Assembly (NCBI GenBank): GCA_007127575.1
Contig: SKZC01000124.1
Location: forward strand, 1-5,793
Source of the DNA: Gemmatimonadota bacterium
GTDB lineage: Bacteria > Gemmatimonadota > Gemmatimonadetes > Longimicrobiales > Gaopeijiaceae
Length of the DNA stretch: 5,793 nt
Reading direction: 5' to 3'
Shown in pieces: positions 1-5,726 of this stretch; the stretch's first letter is position 1; the number at the start of each line of letters is the position of its first letter. The position numbers and the translations under genes were made by a program. The notes beneath the pieces are model-generated. The model was given only the letters and a program-made list of their open reading frames with translations, did not search any database and had not been told where the DNA came from.

Positions 1-24
1 CACCCCCACAGCTCTGGAGTCATG

Positions 25-963
25 ATGCTGGAAAAGATCCTGGTGCCCTTGGATGGTTCGGAGTTCGGCGAGCAGGCGCTCCCGTTGGCGGAGTCGCTCG
101 CCCGGATGTATTCAGGGGTGACCGAGCTCCATCTCGTCCACGTGCACGTCGCCGTGCCCGTGTTCCTGGAAGGGGTCGCCACCCTGAGTCCGGAGGTGGA
201 GACGGACCGGGAGGCTCTGGAGCGGGAGTACCTGGCCTCCACGGCGCACACCTTGGAGGACCGCTGGCCCGGGCCGGTGCACACCGCCCTCCTGCAGGGG
301 CCTGCCGATCGCGCCCTGGACACCTACGCCGAGGAACAGGATGTGGGGTTGGTGGTCATGAGCACCCACGGGCGAGGGGGCGTGACGCGTGTCTGGTTGG
401 GAGGCGTTGCGGATCGGCTCATGCGAAGGATCCGACGTCCCCTCCTGGTCTTCCGTCCGGAGGAAGGGGGCCGTTCCGTGGGGGAGAGTCCCTGGCCCTC
501 CAACTCGGATCTCTCCAACATCCTCGTACCCCTGGACGGGTCGACGCTTTCCGAACGGATCTTGCCCCACGCCTCGACTCTGGCCACGGAGACGGGAGCT
601 TCGCTCCAACTTCTTCGGGTGCTCCCCCCCCTGTTCGTCGTAGGGAAATCCTCTACGGGAACCTTCTATCCGCGGGAGGAAGCCATCCTCCGAGAGCTGG
701 AAGAGGAGGCGGAGGAGTACCTGGATGGATGGGTTCAGCGCCTGGAGGAGGAAGGGTTGAAGGTGGAGAAACGGGTCCTTTCCGGGGCGGAGCCGGCCAA
801 GGGGATCCTGGAGGTGGCCCGAGAAGAGGAGACCGACCTCATCGCCATGGCCACCCACGGCCGGAGCGGGGTGCCCAGAGCGGTCCTGGGGAGTGTGGCG
901 GACAAGGTGGTTCGAGGGGCACGGCGCCCGGTGCTGGCGGTCCGGCCCCAGGAGGGCGACTGA
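25..963 (+). CDS. Universal stress protein with two tandem UspA domains
   Basis: This is a cytoplasmic tandem Usp protein of 312 residues, the usual length for a two-domain member. Domain 1 (about residues 1-146) opens with EKILVPLDGSE. Domain 2 (about 163-309) opens with SNILVPLDGST. A polar linker joins them. The family's nucleotide-binding signature is G-2x-G-9x-G-(S/T). Domain 2 reads ATHG at 276-279, then nine residues, then GS at 289-290. Domain 1 reads STHG at 113-116, then nine residues, then GG. The first Gly is replaced in both, and domain 1 also loses the final Ser/Thr. Residues 219-247 of domain 2 are Glu-rich and probably helical. ATG codons lie at 22 and 25. I chose 25 because GGAG at 16-19 is five bases from it but only two from the other. 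Usp proteins bind ATP or AMP-like ligands in stress responses. The target of this one cannot be read from sequence. The family call is very secure. Confidence 0.95.
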   Translation: MLEKILVPLDGSEFGEQALPLAESLARMYSGVTELHLVHVHVAVPVFLEGVATLSPEVETDREALEREYLASTAHTLEDRWPGPVHTALLQGPADRALDTYAEEQDVGLVVMSTHGRGGVTRVWLGGVADRLMRRIRRPLLVFRPEEGGRSVGESPWPSNSDLSNILVPLDGSTLSERILPHASTLATETGASLQLLRVLPPLFVVGKSSTGTFYPREEAILRELEEEAEEYLDGWVQRLEEEGLKVEKRVLSGAEPAKGILEVAREEETDLIAMATHGRSGVPRAVLGSVADKVVRGARRPVLAVRPQEGD

Positions 964-966
964 CTC

Positions 967-980
967 GCCCCTCCCGGGGC
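967..980. terminator. Possible weak hairpin between convergent usp and CBS genes
   Basis: GCCCC at 967-971 and GGGGC at 976-980 form a perfect 5-bp stem with a four-base loop. It lies just after the usp stop and before the CBS gene's stop on the other strand, so it could slow polymerase from either side. No T-run follows on either strand. It is therefore not a canonical intrinsic terminator and may be chance in GC-rich DNA. Confidence 0.25.
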
Positions 981-999
981 CACGGTATCCGCCCGGGGC

Positions 1000-1779
1000 T
1001 CAGGACACCAGGGAGGCGAAGTCCAGTCCGGAGACGATTCCCACCGGCTCGCCATCTTTCGAGACGATCACCCGGCGAGCGTGCAGCGCTCCGGCCTGAG
1101 CAGCCGCCCGGTGAACCGGCGTTCTCGCGTCTAGGATGAGGATCGCCGGACTCATGGCCTCTTCCACGGGGGTGTCCCGGGGAAGGGAGCCGGCATCCAG
1201 AGCCTCCTCCTGAGTGAAGACCCCCACCGGCCAGTCCTCATCCACCACCACCAGTCCTGTCACGCGGGCTTTGGCCAGGCGGTCCGTGGCCAGGGAGAGG
1301 GGCTCGGAGGCCCGCACGGTGAAGAGGGGCGACGACATGATGTCCGAAATGGGGTAGTTCACCCGCTTGTCCCGAATCACCCGCATCAGGTCCAACGTGC
1401 TCAGGACGCCCACAGGCACATCGCCCTCCGTCACCACGACCCGGTGAATCCGCTCCTGTACCATTTTCTTGGCCGTCTCGGCCAGCGAGGTGTGGCTGGG
1501 TACTACTGCCACGTTTTGGGTCATATCGTCCGCCACCTTTCGGTCGGGGAGGGTGAGGAGTGGAGAGCCCTGGCGGGAGCCGGCATCCCGGCGCCCGACC
1601 CGGAGGAGGTCCGTGCGGGAGATCACGCCCACCACCCGGTCCTTTTCGTCGACAACCGGGAGGGCGGAGACGTCATGGTCCGCCAGGCTCCGTCGGGCGG
1701 CCGTCAGGGAATCCTTGGACCGGATCGCGACGATGGGAGTGGACATGTATGTGCTCACGGGAATTTCGAAGTTAGCCAT
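1000..1779 (-). CDS. Protein with four CBS motifs (two Bateman modules)
   Basis: This is a stand-alone regulatory protein of 259 residues made almost wholly of CBS motifs. They lie at about residues 11-61, 85-138, 146-196 and 207-257. Each starts with a Met-containing helix (YMSTPIVAI, DDMTQNVAV, DIMSSPLFTV, EAMSPAILIL). Each ends with the typical strand-turn: GVISRTDLL, GVLSTLDLM, GVFTQEEAL, GIVSGLDFA. In three of the four turns an Asp sits where CBS domains usually contact the ligand ribose; the third has Glu-Glu instead. There is no transmembrane, catalytic or DNA-binding part. CBS pairs usually bind adenine nucleotides such as AMP, ATP or S-adenosylmethionine and control a partner; the ligand here is unknown. 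I chose the ATG at 1779 because MANFEIPVSTYM runs straight into the first motif. A longer frame (ATG 1818 or TTG 1845) adds only a low-complexity leader. No clear ribosome binding site precedes any candidate. Confidence 0.93.
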   Translation of the reverse strand: MANFEIPVSTYMSTPIVAIRSKDSLTAARRSLADHDVSALPVVDEKDRVVGVISRTDLLRVGRRDAGSRQGSPLLTLPDRKVADDMTQNVAVVPSHTSLAETAKKMVQERIHRVVVTEGDVPVGVLSTLDLMRVIRDKRVNYPISDIMSSPLFTVRASEPLSLATDRLAKARVTGLVVVDEDWPVGVFTQEEALDAGSLPRDTPVEEAMSPAILILDARTPVHRAAAQAGALHARRVIVSKDGEPVGIVSGLDFASLVS

Positions 1780-1917
1780 GATCGTCGGGGTTGGGAGTTG
1801 GAATTTCGGTGGTGCCATTCGGTTTAGATGGCCGAGCGACCGCAAGTTCCACGCCTTCCGGGTGGGAAGACCGTTCTTCCTCCGTCCGGAGCCCGGATCG
1901 CCTCCGCACCTGCATCG

Positions 1918-1946
1918 TTGCCTGGGTGGCGGGAGGGGCCTATCCT
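1918..1946 (+). promoter_or_regulatory. Candidate sigma70-type promoter for the lipid kinase gene
   Basis: TTGCCT (1918-1923) and TATCCT (1941-1946) are separated by exactly 17 bases. Each matches the sigma70 consensus hexamer at four of six positions. Transcription would start near 1953, giving a leader of about 55 bases before the TTG start at 2008. If correct, it rules out the upstream ATG at 1828 as a start. The -10 overlaps the 8-bp palindrome TCCTAGGA (1943-1950), which could be an operator half. This is a visual match only. Confidence 0.35.
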
Positions 1947-1947
1947 A

Positions 1948-1980
1948 GGAGGCCGTCGGACCCGGCGGGGCCCGGCCTCC
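1948..1980 (+). repeat. 8-bp inverted repeat in the kinase gene leader
   Basis: GGAGGCCG (1948-1955) is perfectly complementary to CGGCCTCC (1973-1980), with a 17-base spacer that is itself GC-rich. An RNA hairpin here would bury the Shine-Dalgarno-like AGGAGG at 1947-1952. However, no start codon lies at normal distance after that motif. If transcription starts near 1953, the left arm is only partly transcribed. Chance is possible in such GC-rich DNA. Confidence 0.3.
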
Positions 1981-2007
1981 ATCCAACCTCTCGGCCACGA
2001 CCCCATC

Positions 2008-2973
2008 TTGCGTTCCCTCCTCGTCATCCTCAACCCCACCTCCTCAGGTGGGAGGGCCGCGGCGATGGAGGATCGGCTTCGCCAGGCGTTGGACGAGCGC
2101 CGCCATCCGTACACCCTCTGTCTCACAGAGGAGCCGGGGCACGCCGAAGATCTGGCCCGCTTAGCCCGCTCTCAAGCGGTGGAGAGGATCATGGTCGTGG
2201 GTGGTGACGGAACGCTCCACGAGGCGGTCAACGGCCTCCTTGAACCCGAGGCCTCCGCCCCCATCCCACCCGTAGTGCTCCTTCCCGTCGGAACTGGAAA
2301 CGACTTCCATCGGATGCTGGACTACCACGGGAGCGTGTCCGGAGCCATGGACCTGCTGGAGAACGGACGAACCGTGGAGTTCGATGTGGGGTGCGCCCGC
2401 TGGGATGGGCGGAGCCGGTACTTCGTGAACCTCTTCGGCGTGGGGGTGGATGTGGAGGTGCTAAGGCGGAGGACGACCTACAAGCGGCTGCCGGGGGGGC
2501 TGCAGTACCTGGCGGCCTTGACTTCGGCCCTCGTGGCGTTCCGGCCCATCCCCCTCCGGGTGGAGCTGATGGGCCACGAGGACGAGGAGGTGGAGGTGAT
2601 CGAAGGGCCGGGACTCTTGGGTGCGGTCACGGTGGGTCCGTCGGTAGGGGGAGGGATCCTCCTCTGCCCCGGAGCCACCCCTCGGGACGACCGGCTCGAC
2701 CTGTGTTTCGTACGCTCCATGGGGCCGTGGGCTATCGCTCGCAACCTCCCCAAGGTCCTCCGGGGGCGGCATGCAGGGGCCAGCGAGATCCAGCTGCGGC
2801 GAGCCCGCAAGATGCGGATTCAGGCGTCGGATGACCGGTCCCTGGACTTCGAGATGGACGGGGAGCTGGGGCCGTTCCGCGCCCAGGCCATCGAGCTTGA
2901 AAGCCGGCCGCGCTGCCTCCCTGTGGTGTTGAACGGAACGGACGGTGCAGAGGGGGAGCCAGAGGTGCCATGA
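2008..2973 (+). CDS. Diacylglycerol kinase family lipid kinase (YegS/DgkB/LCB5 type)
   Basis: This is a cytoplasmic or membrane-associated kinase of about 321 residues from the TTG start, close to the 290-320 typical of bacterial members. It would transfer a phosphate from ATP to the hydroxyl of a lipid such as diacylglycerol, phosphatidylglycerol or a sphingoid base. Visible motifs are NPTSSGG (9-15), the nucleotide-binding VVGGDGTLHEAVNGL (63-77), LPVGTGNDFHRML (92-104) and the late conserved DGE (284-286). The lipid substrate cannot be told. The same frame is open back to an ATG at 1828, but those 60 extra codons are Pro/Gly/Arg-rich, unlike the family, and overlap a promoter-like site. 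The TTG at 2008 begins LRSLLVILNP, the normal N-terminus. No good Shine-Dalgarno precedes either start; TTG 1918 is another option. The stop overlaps the next gene's ATG (ATGA at 2970-2973), which suggests coupled translation. Confidence 0.9.
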   Translation: MRSLLVILNPTSSGGRAAAMEDRLRQALDERRHPYTLCLTEEPGHAEDLARLARSQAVERIMVVGGDGTLHEAVNGLLEPEASAPIPPVVLLPVGTGNDFHRMLDYHGSVSGAMDLLENGRTVEFDVGCARWDGRSRYFVNLFGVGVDVEVLRRRTTYKRLPGGLQYLAALTSALVAFRPIPLRVELMGHEDEEVEVIEGPGLLGAVTVGPSVGGGILLCPGATPRDDRLDLCFVRSMGPWAIARNLPKVLRGRHAGASEIQLRRARKMRIQASDDRSLDFEMDGELGPFRAQAIELESRPRCLPVVLNGTDGAEGEPEVP

Positions 2974-3599
2974 GTGGAGGGATCGTTCGCTGGGGATGGG
3001 TCGTGTGGGCTCTGGCGTCGGCCCCGGGAGTCCTCTCGGGCCAGGACCTCCCTTTCCCCGAAGTGACTCCGGGCGGTGGGGAGGTGGAGGAGGCCTCCGC
3101 TACGGAGGATGAGGACCGGATCACCCCGCGCGGGGCCTTCATCCGGTCCATGATCGTCCCCGGCTGGGGCCACGCCGCAGTGGGGGCTCAGGGGCGAGGG
3201 GGGATCTACTTTCTGGCCCAGGGAGCTTCCCTCTGGATGGTGTTCCATAGCCATGGCCTCCGGGGCGCCGCGCGGGAGATGCGGCGTGCCGAGAGGGTCG
3301 CGGCCGAGGCCCGGCTCCGGGAGGCCGGTGTCACCGACCCCGTGGAGCTTCGAGACGGGGTGGAAGCCGATCCCCGGGTCGTGGAGAGAAGGGAGCTCGA
3401 GGAGACCCGGTCGCAACAGGTGGAGGACTGGACGGCCCTCTCCGTCTTCCTCCTCTTCCTGATCTCCGCCGATGCGTTCGTTTCGGCGCACCTCATGGAG
3501 TTTCCCGAGCCCCTGAGCGTCCAGGTGGCTCCCGGAGACGCCCTGGGGCGAATGGAGGTGGGGGTGTCGCTACCCGACCACCTCTTCCACCCCCGCTGA
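2970..3599 (+). CDS. Small exported/membrane protein, DUF5683-like
   Basis: This 209-residue protein has an N-terminal signal sequence (about 1-24, hydrophobic around WGWVVWALASAPGVL, likely cut near LSG/QD). An acidic stretch follows at 32-50. The segment PRGAFIRSMIVPGWGHAAVGAQ at about 53-74 resembles the Ser-x-x-x-PG-x-Gly-x-x-x-x-G signature of DUF5683 proteins. One hydrophobic helix lies at about 78-95 and a second at about 154-174 (ALSVFLLFLISADAFVSAHL). Between them is a highly charged Arg/Glu-rich segment (98-153), probably helical or coiled-coil. The function of the family is unknown. The family call is from memory of the motif, so moderate. The start overlaps the kinase stop, and GAGGTG at 2962-2967 lies just upstream, so the pair is probably co-translated. 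This hints at a role linked to the membrane lipid the kinase acts on, but that is inference. Its last 30 bases overlap the 3' end of the opposite-strand gene. Confidence 0.82.
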   Translation: MSGGIVRWGWVVWALASAPGVLSGQDLPFPEVTPGGGEVEEASATEDEDRITPRGAFIRSMIVPGWGHAAVGAQGRGGIYFLAQGASLWMVFHSHGLRGAAREMRRAERVAAEARLREAGVTDPVELRDGVEADPRVVERRELEETRSQQVEDWTALSVFLLFLISADAFVSAHLMEFPEPLSVQVAPGDALGRMEVGVSLPDHLFHPR

Positions 3600-4337
3600 C
3601 TCCTCCCGCCACCTCAGTAGCCGGGGTGGGGCGCCCGGGTCCAGAACCACGAAGGATCGATGGCGGAGCCAGTCCCCCGAGTTCACGTAGTAGCCCCCGG
3701 GCCGCACTTCTTCGAGGGTGGGCACATGGGTGTGACCCAGGAGGACGAGGTCCAGGTCCTCATCTTCCTGGAGGCGCGTCCGAGCCCAGTTCGCCAGGGC
3801 CTGGATTCGGGCTTGCTGCTTCGGGCTCGGGCGCTCTTCGCGATGCTCGGTGCGGGAAACGGCTCGGGCGAGTGCGGCCCCTACGTCGGGATGCAGCCAC
3901 CGGAAGAGGAAGGATGCCGCCGGATGTCGAATCACGGCCTGGAGGAGCCGGTACCCACGGTCTCCGGCTCCCAGCCCGTCGCCGTGGGCCAGGAGCGCCC
4001 TGTGGCCGGCCAGGGTGACCTTCACCGGCTCCTGGTGGAAGGTCACCCCCACTTCCTGGGTCAAGAAGCTTCCACCCCACCAATCGTGGTTCCCTCCCAC
4101 CATCCGGACCTTCACCCCCCCGTCCACCAACTCCGCCAACGTGCCCAACAGTCGAGTGTGACCGCGTGGGATCACGGTTCCGTACTCGAACCAGAAGTCG
4201 AAGACGTCGCCGTTGAGAACGATCTCCCCACTCCGCTCTCCGGCGTATCGGAGCCACGTGCAGAGAGTCCGCTCCCGTTCGGAGCTTCCGGCCGCCAGGT
4301 GCATGTCGCTGGCCACATAGACGCGTTCCTTGGACAT
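3570..4337 (-). CDS. lpxH: LpxH-like UDP-2,3-diacylglucosamine diphosphatase (calcineurin-fold)
   Basis: This 255-residue metallophosphoesterase is the length of LpxH enzymes (about 240). LpxH cleaves UDP-2,3-diacylglucosamine to lipid X and UMP, the fourth step of lipid A synthesis, at the inner face of the inner membrane. The dimetal-site motifs are in order: SDMHL (D11, H13), LNGDVFDFW (D44, D47), GGNHDWW (N83, H84), AHGDG (H118) and GHTHVP (H202, H204). YVNSGDW at 217-223 follows. The GDVFDFW motif and the C-terminal NSGDW favour the LpxH group over generic phosphoesterases. One difference matters: classical LpxH has GNRD, whose Arg touches the substrate, and this protein has GNHD, as in LpxH2-like or Bacteroidota relatives. 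The fold is certain and the exact substrate likely but not proven. The ATG at 4337 leads directly into the first motif, although no strong ribosome binding site is seen. It is divergent from the lipoprotein-lptE run. Confidence 0.85.
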   Translation of the reverse strand: MSKERVYVASDMHLAAGSSERERTLCTWLRYAGERSGEIVLNGDVFDFWFEYGTVIPRGHTRLLGTLAELVDGGVKVRMVGGNHDWWGGSFLTQEVGVTFHQEPVKVTLAGHRALLAHGDGLGAGDRGYRLLQAVIRHPAASFLFRWLHPDVGAALARAVSRTEHREERPSPKQQARIQALANWARTRLQEDEDLDLVLLGHTHVPTLEEVRPGGYYVNSGDWLRHRSFVVLDPGAPPRLLRWREESAGVEEVVG

Positions 4338-4427
4338 GGATGCGAAGGTACCCGTGGAACCTTGGATGCGGTAGGTGGCGGTGGGAGCGAACCGGGACCT
4401 TCGTTAGCTTTCTGCCGGTAAGAGTTT

Positions 4428-4443
4428 TTGGGACGTACCCCAA
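4428..4443. repeat. Short 5-bp inverted repeat in the divergent gap
   Basis: TTGGG (4428-4432) and CCCAA (4439-4443) are inverted around six bases. The site lies in the 158-base gap between the LpxH-like gene (-) and the lipoprotein gene (+). Size and symmetry would suit a dimeric regulator, but five-base arms are easily met by chance. I could not place a convincing promoter on either strand in this gap. Confidence 0.2.
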
Positions 4444-4445
4444 CG

Positions 4446-4470
4446 TGCGCCGGAGACCTCATCCGGCGCA
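4446..4470 (+). promoter_or_regulatory. Perfect 9-bp hairpin in the lipoprotein gene leader
   Basis: TGCGCCGGA (4446-4454) and TCCGGCGCA (4462-4470) are perfect complements around a seven-base loop (GACCTCA). A G-U pair could extend the stem by one. It ends 25 bases before the lipoprotein ATG and 16 before its ribosome binding site. No T-run follows, so it is not an ordinary terminator. It could stabilise the mRNA 5' end, bind a protein as RNA, or be a DNA operator serving both divergent genes. Confidence 0.45.
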
Positions 4471-4486
4471 TCCCACAAAGCCTTCG

Positions 4487-4492
4487 AGGAGG
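4487..4492 (+). promoter_or_regulatory. Ribosome binding site fixing the lipoprotein start
   Basis: AGGAGG lies three bases before the ATG at 4496. It is the clearest Shine-Dalgarno sequence in the window. It favours that ATG over the in-frame ATG at 4340, whose extra 52 codons are Arg/Pro-rich and would run through the hairpin. Confidence 0.7.
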
Positions 4493-4495
4493 ACG

Positions 4496-5230
4496 ATGGA
4501 GCCCAAGCAGGTACGGGGATCGTTGCCAAGTACGGCGGGGTCCGTGGGGAACGGTACGGGCCTCGGTGCGTCCATGCTCGTGGCCGTCTCGTTCCTTGTA
4601 GGGTGCGCGTCGACTCCGCCTCCCCCGGCCATGCCCGCCGTGGATGCGGAACAGGCCGTTCTGAGGGCGGAGAGGACCACTGCCCTGGACGGCGCCTACC
4701 GACTCATCTTCGATTGGAACGCCTCCGAGCCCGATGCGCGCTTCCAGGGCCGAGGGGTGGCCCGCATCGAGGCCCCGGACCGGGCGCGATTGGACCTCTT
4801 CACCGGCGGAGGCGAGAGCGTGGGCGCAGCGGCTTTGGTAGACGATGAGCTCCGAAGCGCCCGGGGGGAAGTGGGTCCCATGCCGCCCCCAGCCCTGTTC
4901 TGGGGAGCCCTTGGGGTCTTTCGACCCGGGCGGAGCGCCAACCTCCAGGGGGCGTCTGCGGCGGACGACGGCACGACGCGAATCACCTACCGCTATCCCG
5001 GCGGGCAGGAGGCCCGGTTCCACGTTCGGGACGGGCGGGTCGACCGGATCGACCTCCTTCGGAACGGACGCTTGGAGGAGGAGGTACGGGTGGAGGGAGG
5101 ACACGACTCTCGGTTCCCCGCCGTCTCCACCTACCGCCACCTGGCGGAACGTCGAGAGCTACGGATCACGCTGGATACCATGGAGCATGTGGAAGCCTTT
5201 CCGCCGGACATTTGGGATCCTGGGCGCTAG
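4496..5230 (+). CDS. Putative outer-membrane lipoprotein, possibly LolA/LolB-like fold
   Basis: This 244-residue protein has a lipoprotein signal. A long N-terminal part with K4 and R7 is followed by the hydrophobic run MLVAVSFLVG and lipobox LVGC with the acceptor Cys at 37. The residue after Cys is Ala, not Asp, so in Lol-type sorting it would go to the outer membrane. A Pro-rich tether (STPPPPAMP) follows, then alternating strand-like segments (YRLIFDWNA, ARFQGRGVARIEAP, RARLDLFTGG, AAALVDDEL, TRITYRYP, EARFHVRDG, VDRIDLL, RELRITLD). The order resembles LolA/LolB-type folds and lipoproteins such as DUF4292, but no diagnostic motif proves it. The function is not recognised. Its 3' end overlaps the LptE-like gene by 44 bases, so the two are almost surely co-expressed. 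That suggests a role in carrying lipoprotein or LPS to the outer membrane. The start is set by AGGAGG at 4487-4492. Confidence 0.8.
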   Translation: MEPKQVRGSLPSTAGSVGNGTGLGASMLVAVSFLVGCASTPPPPAMPAVDAEQAVLRAERTTALDGAYRLIFDWNASEPDARFQGRGVARIEAPDRARLDLFTGGGESVGAAALVDDELRSARGEVGPMPPPALFWGALGVFRPGRSANLQGASAADDGTTRITYRYPGGQEARFHVRDGRVDRIDLLRNGRLEEEVRVEGGHDSRFPAVSTYRHLAERRELRITLDTMEHVEAFPPDIWDPGR

Positions 5231-5726
5231 CCTCTCGCTCCTCGTGGGTGCGGGGGCGGTCCTCTCGGCGTGTAACTACACGTTCCGCGCCGGTAGCGGC
5301 CTCCCGCCACATGTAGGGTCGATGGCCGTGATCCCCTTCGACAACGACACCGGGCGCTTCGAGCTCACCGACGAGGTGCATCGCTCCTTGCTGGACCGAC
5401 TGCCCAACTCCTTCGGGGTGCAGACGGCAGGGGAGGGTGTGGCGGACGTGGTGGTCCGGGGGACGATCCGACGCTACGACGACGAAGCGCCCCTCTTCCG
5501 GCCAGGGGAGGAGCCCGGGCGGGTCAATGTCCTGGAGCGGCAAGTCACCATCGTCGTGGCGGTGGAGGTGGTGGACGTCCAGGAGAACGTGATTCTGTGG
5601 GATGCCACCTCGTTGAGCGCTCAGGGCGAGTACCTGGAGGGCTCCCAGTCCGAGGATCAGGGACGGGAGGTGGCCATCCAGCGCTTGGTGCAGAGCATCA
5701 TCGACGGTTTGCAGTCCGACTGGTGA
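5187..5726 (+). CDS. lptE: LptE-like LPS-assembly lipoprotein
   Basis: This 179-residue lipoprotein has the right size for LptE, which plugs the LptD barrel and inserts LPS in the outer leaflet. The signal is clear: K3, R6 and R7, a hydrophobic core, then lipobox LSAC with Cys at 29. The mature part opens with CNYTFRAG, then LPPHVGSMAVIPFDNDTGRFEL. This fits the CGY-x-F ... LP-x-H-x-x-x-x-A-I-x-P-F-x-N-x-T-G pattern of LptE family proteins in Bacteroidota-like bacteria. A region like VADVVVRGTIRRYDDEAP and a strand pair ERQVTIVVAVEVVDVQENVILWDA follow, and the C-terminal helix (AIQRLVQSIIDGL) is also typical. A longer frame from 4845 is open, but it lies inside the upstream gene and would bury the signal peptide. 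ATG 5187 is preceded by GGAG only one base away, so translation probably depends on the overlapping lipoprotein gene. No lptD is in the window. Confidence 0.85.
   Translation: MWKPFRRTFGILGASLSLLVGAGAVLSACNYTFRAGSGLPPHVGSMAVIPFDNDTGRFELTDEVHRSLLDRLPNSFGVQTAGEGVADVVVRGTIRRYDDEAPLFRPGEEPGRVNVLERQVTIVVAVEVVDVQENVILWDATSLSAQGEYLEGSQSEDQGREVAIQRLVQSIIDGLQSDW

Noticed and set aside
112..858. A 248-codon open frame on the minus strand across the usp gene
   Set aside because: It lies wholly within a strongly supported Usp gene, and its product is low-complexity and matches no family. Long antisense frames are expected in GC-rich DNA.
1780..1860. A minus-strand promoter for the CBS gene (TTGCGG near 1844 and TAAACC near 1824)
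   Set aside because: The spacing of 13 bases is too short, and other pairings give poor matches.
3660..4421. A 253-codon plus-strand frame opposite the LpxH-like gene
   Set aside because: The minus strand carries every metallophosphoesterase motif in order; the plus frame has none.
4338..4440. Sigma70-type promoters for the divergent LpxH-like and lipoprotein genes
   Set aside because: Candidate -10 hexamers such as TAAGAG have no acceptable -35 at 16-18 bases on either strand.
4172..5140. A 322-codon open frame on the minus strand across the lipoprotein gene
   Set aside because: It overlaps the LpxH-like 5' end and most of the lipoprotein. Its product is Arg/Pro/Gly-rich with no motif, while the plus strand has a clear signal peptide and ribosome binding site.
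4845..5186. N-terminal extension of lptE by 114 codons
   Set aside because: It would lie in the middle of the lipoprotein gene in another frame and place the signal peptide and lipobox inside the protein. Its composition is Arg/Gly/Thr-rich shadow sequence.
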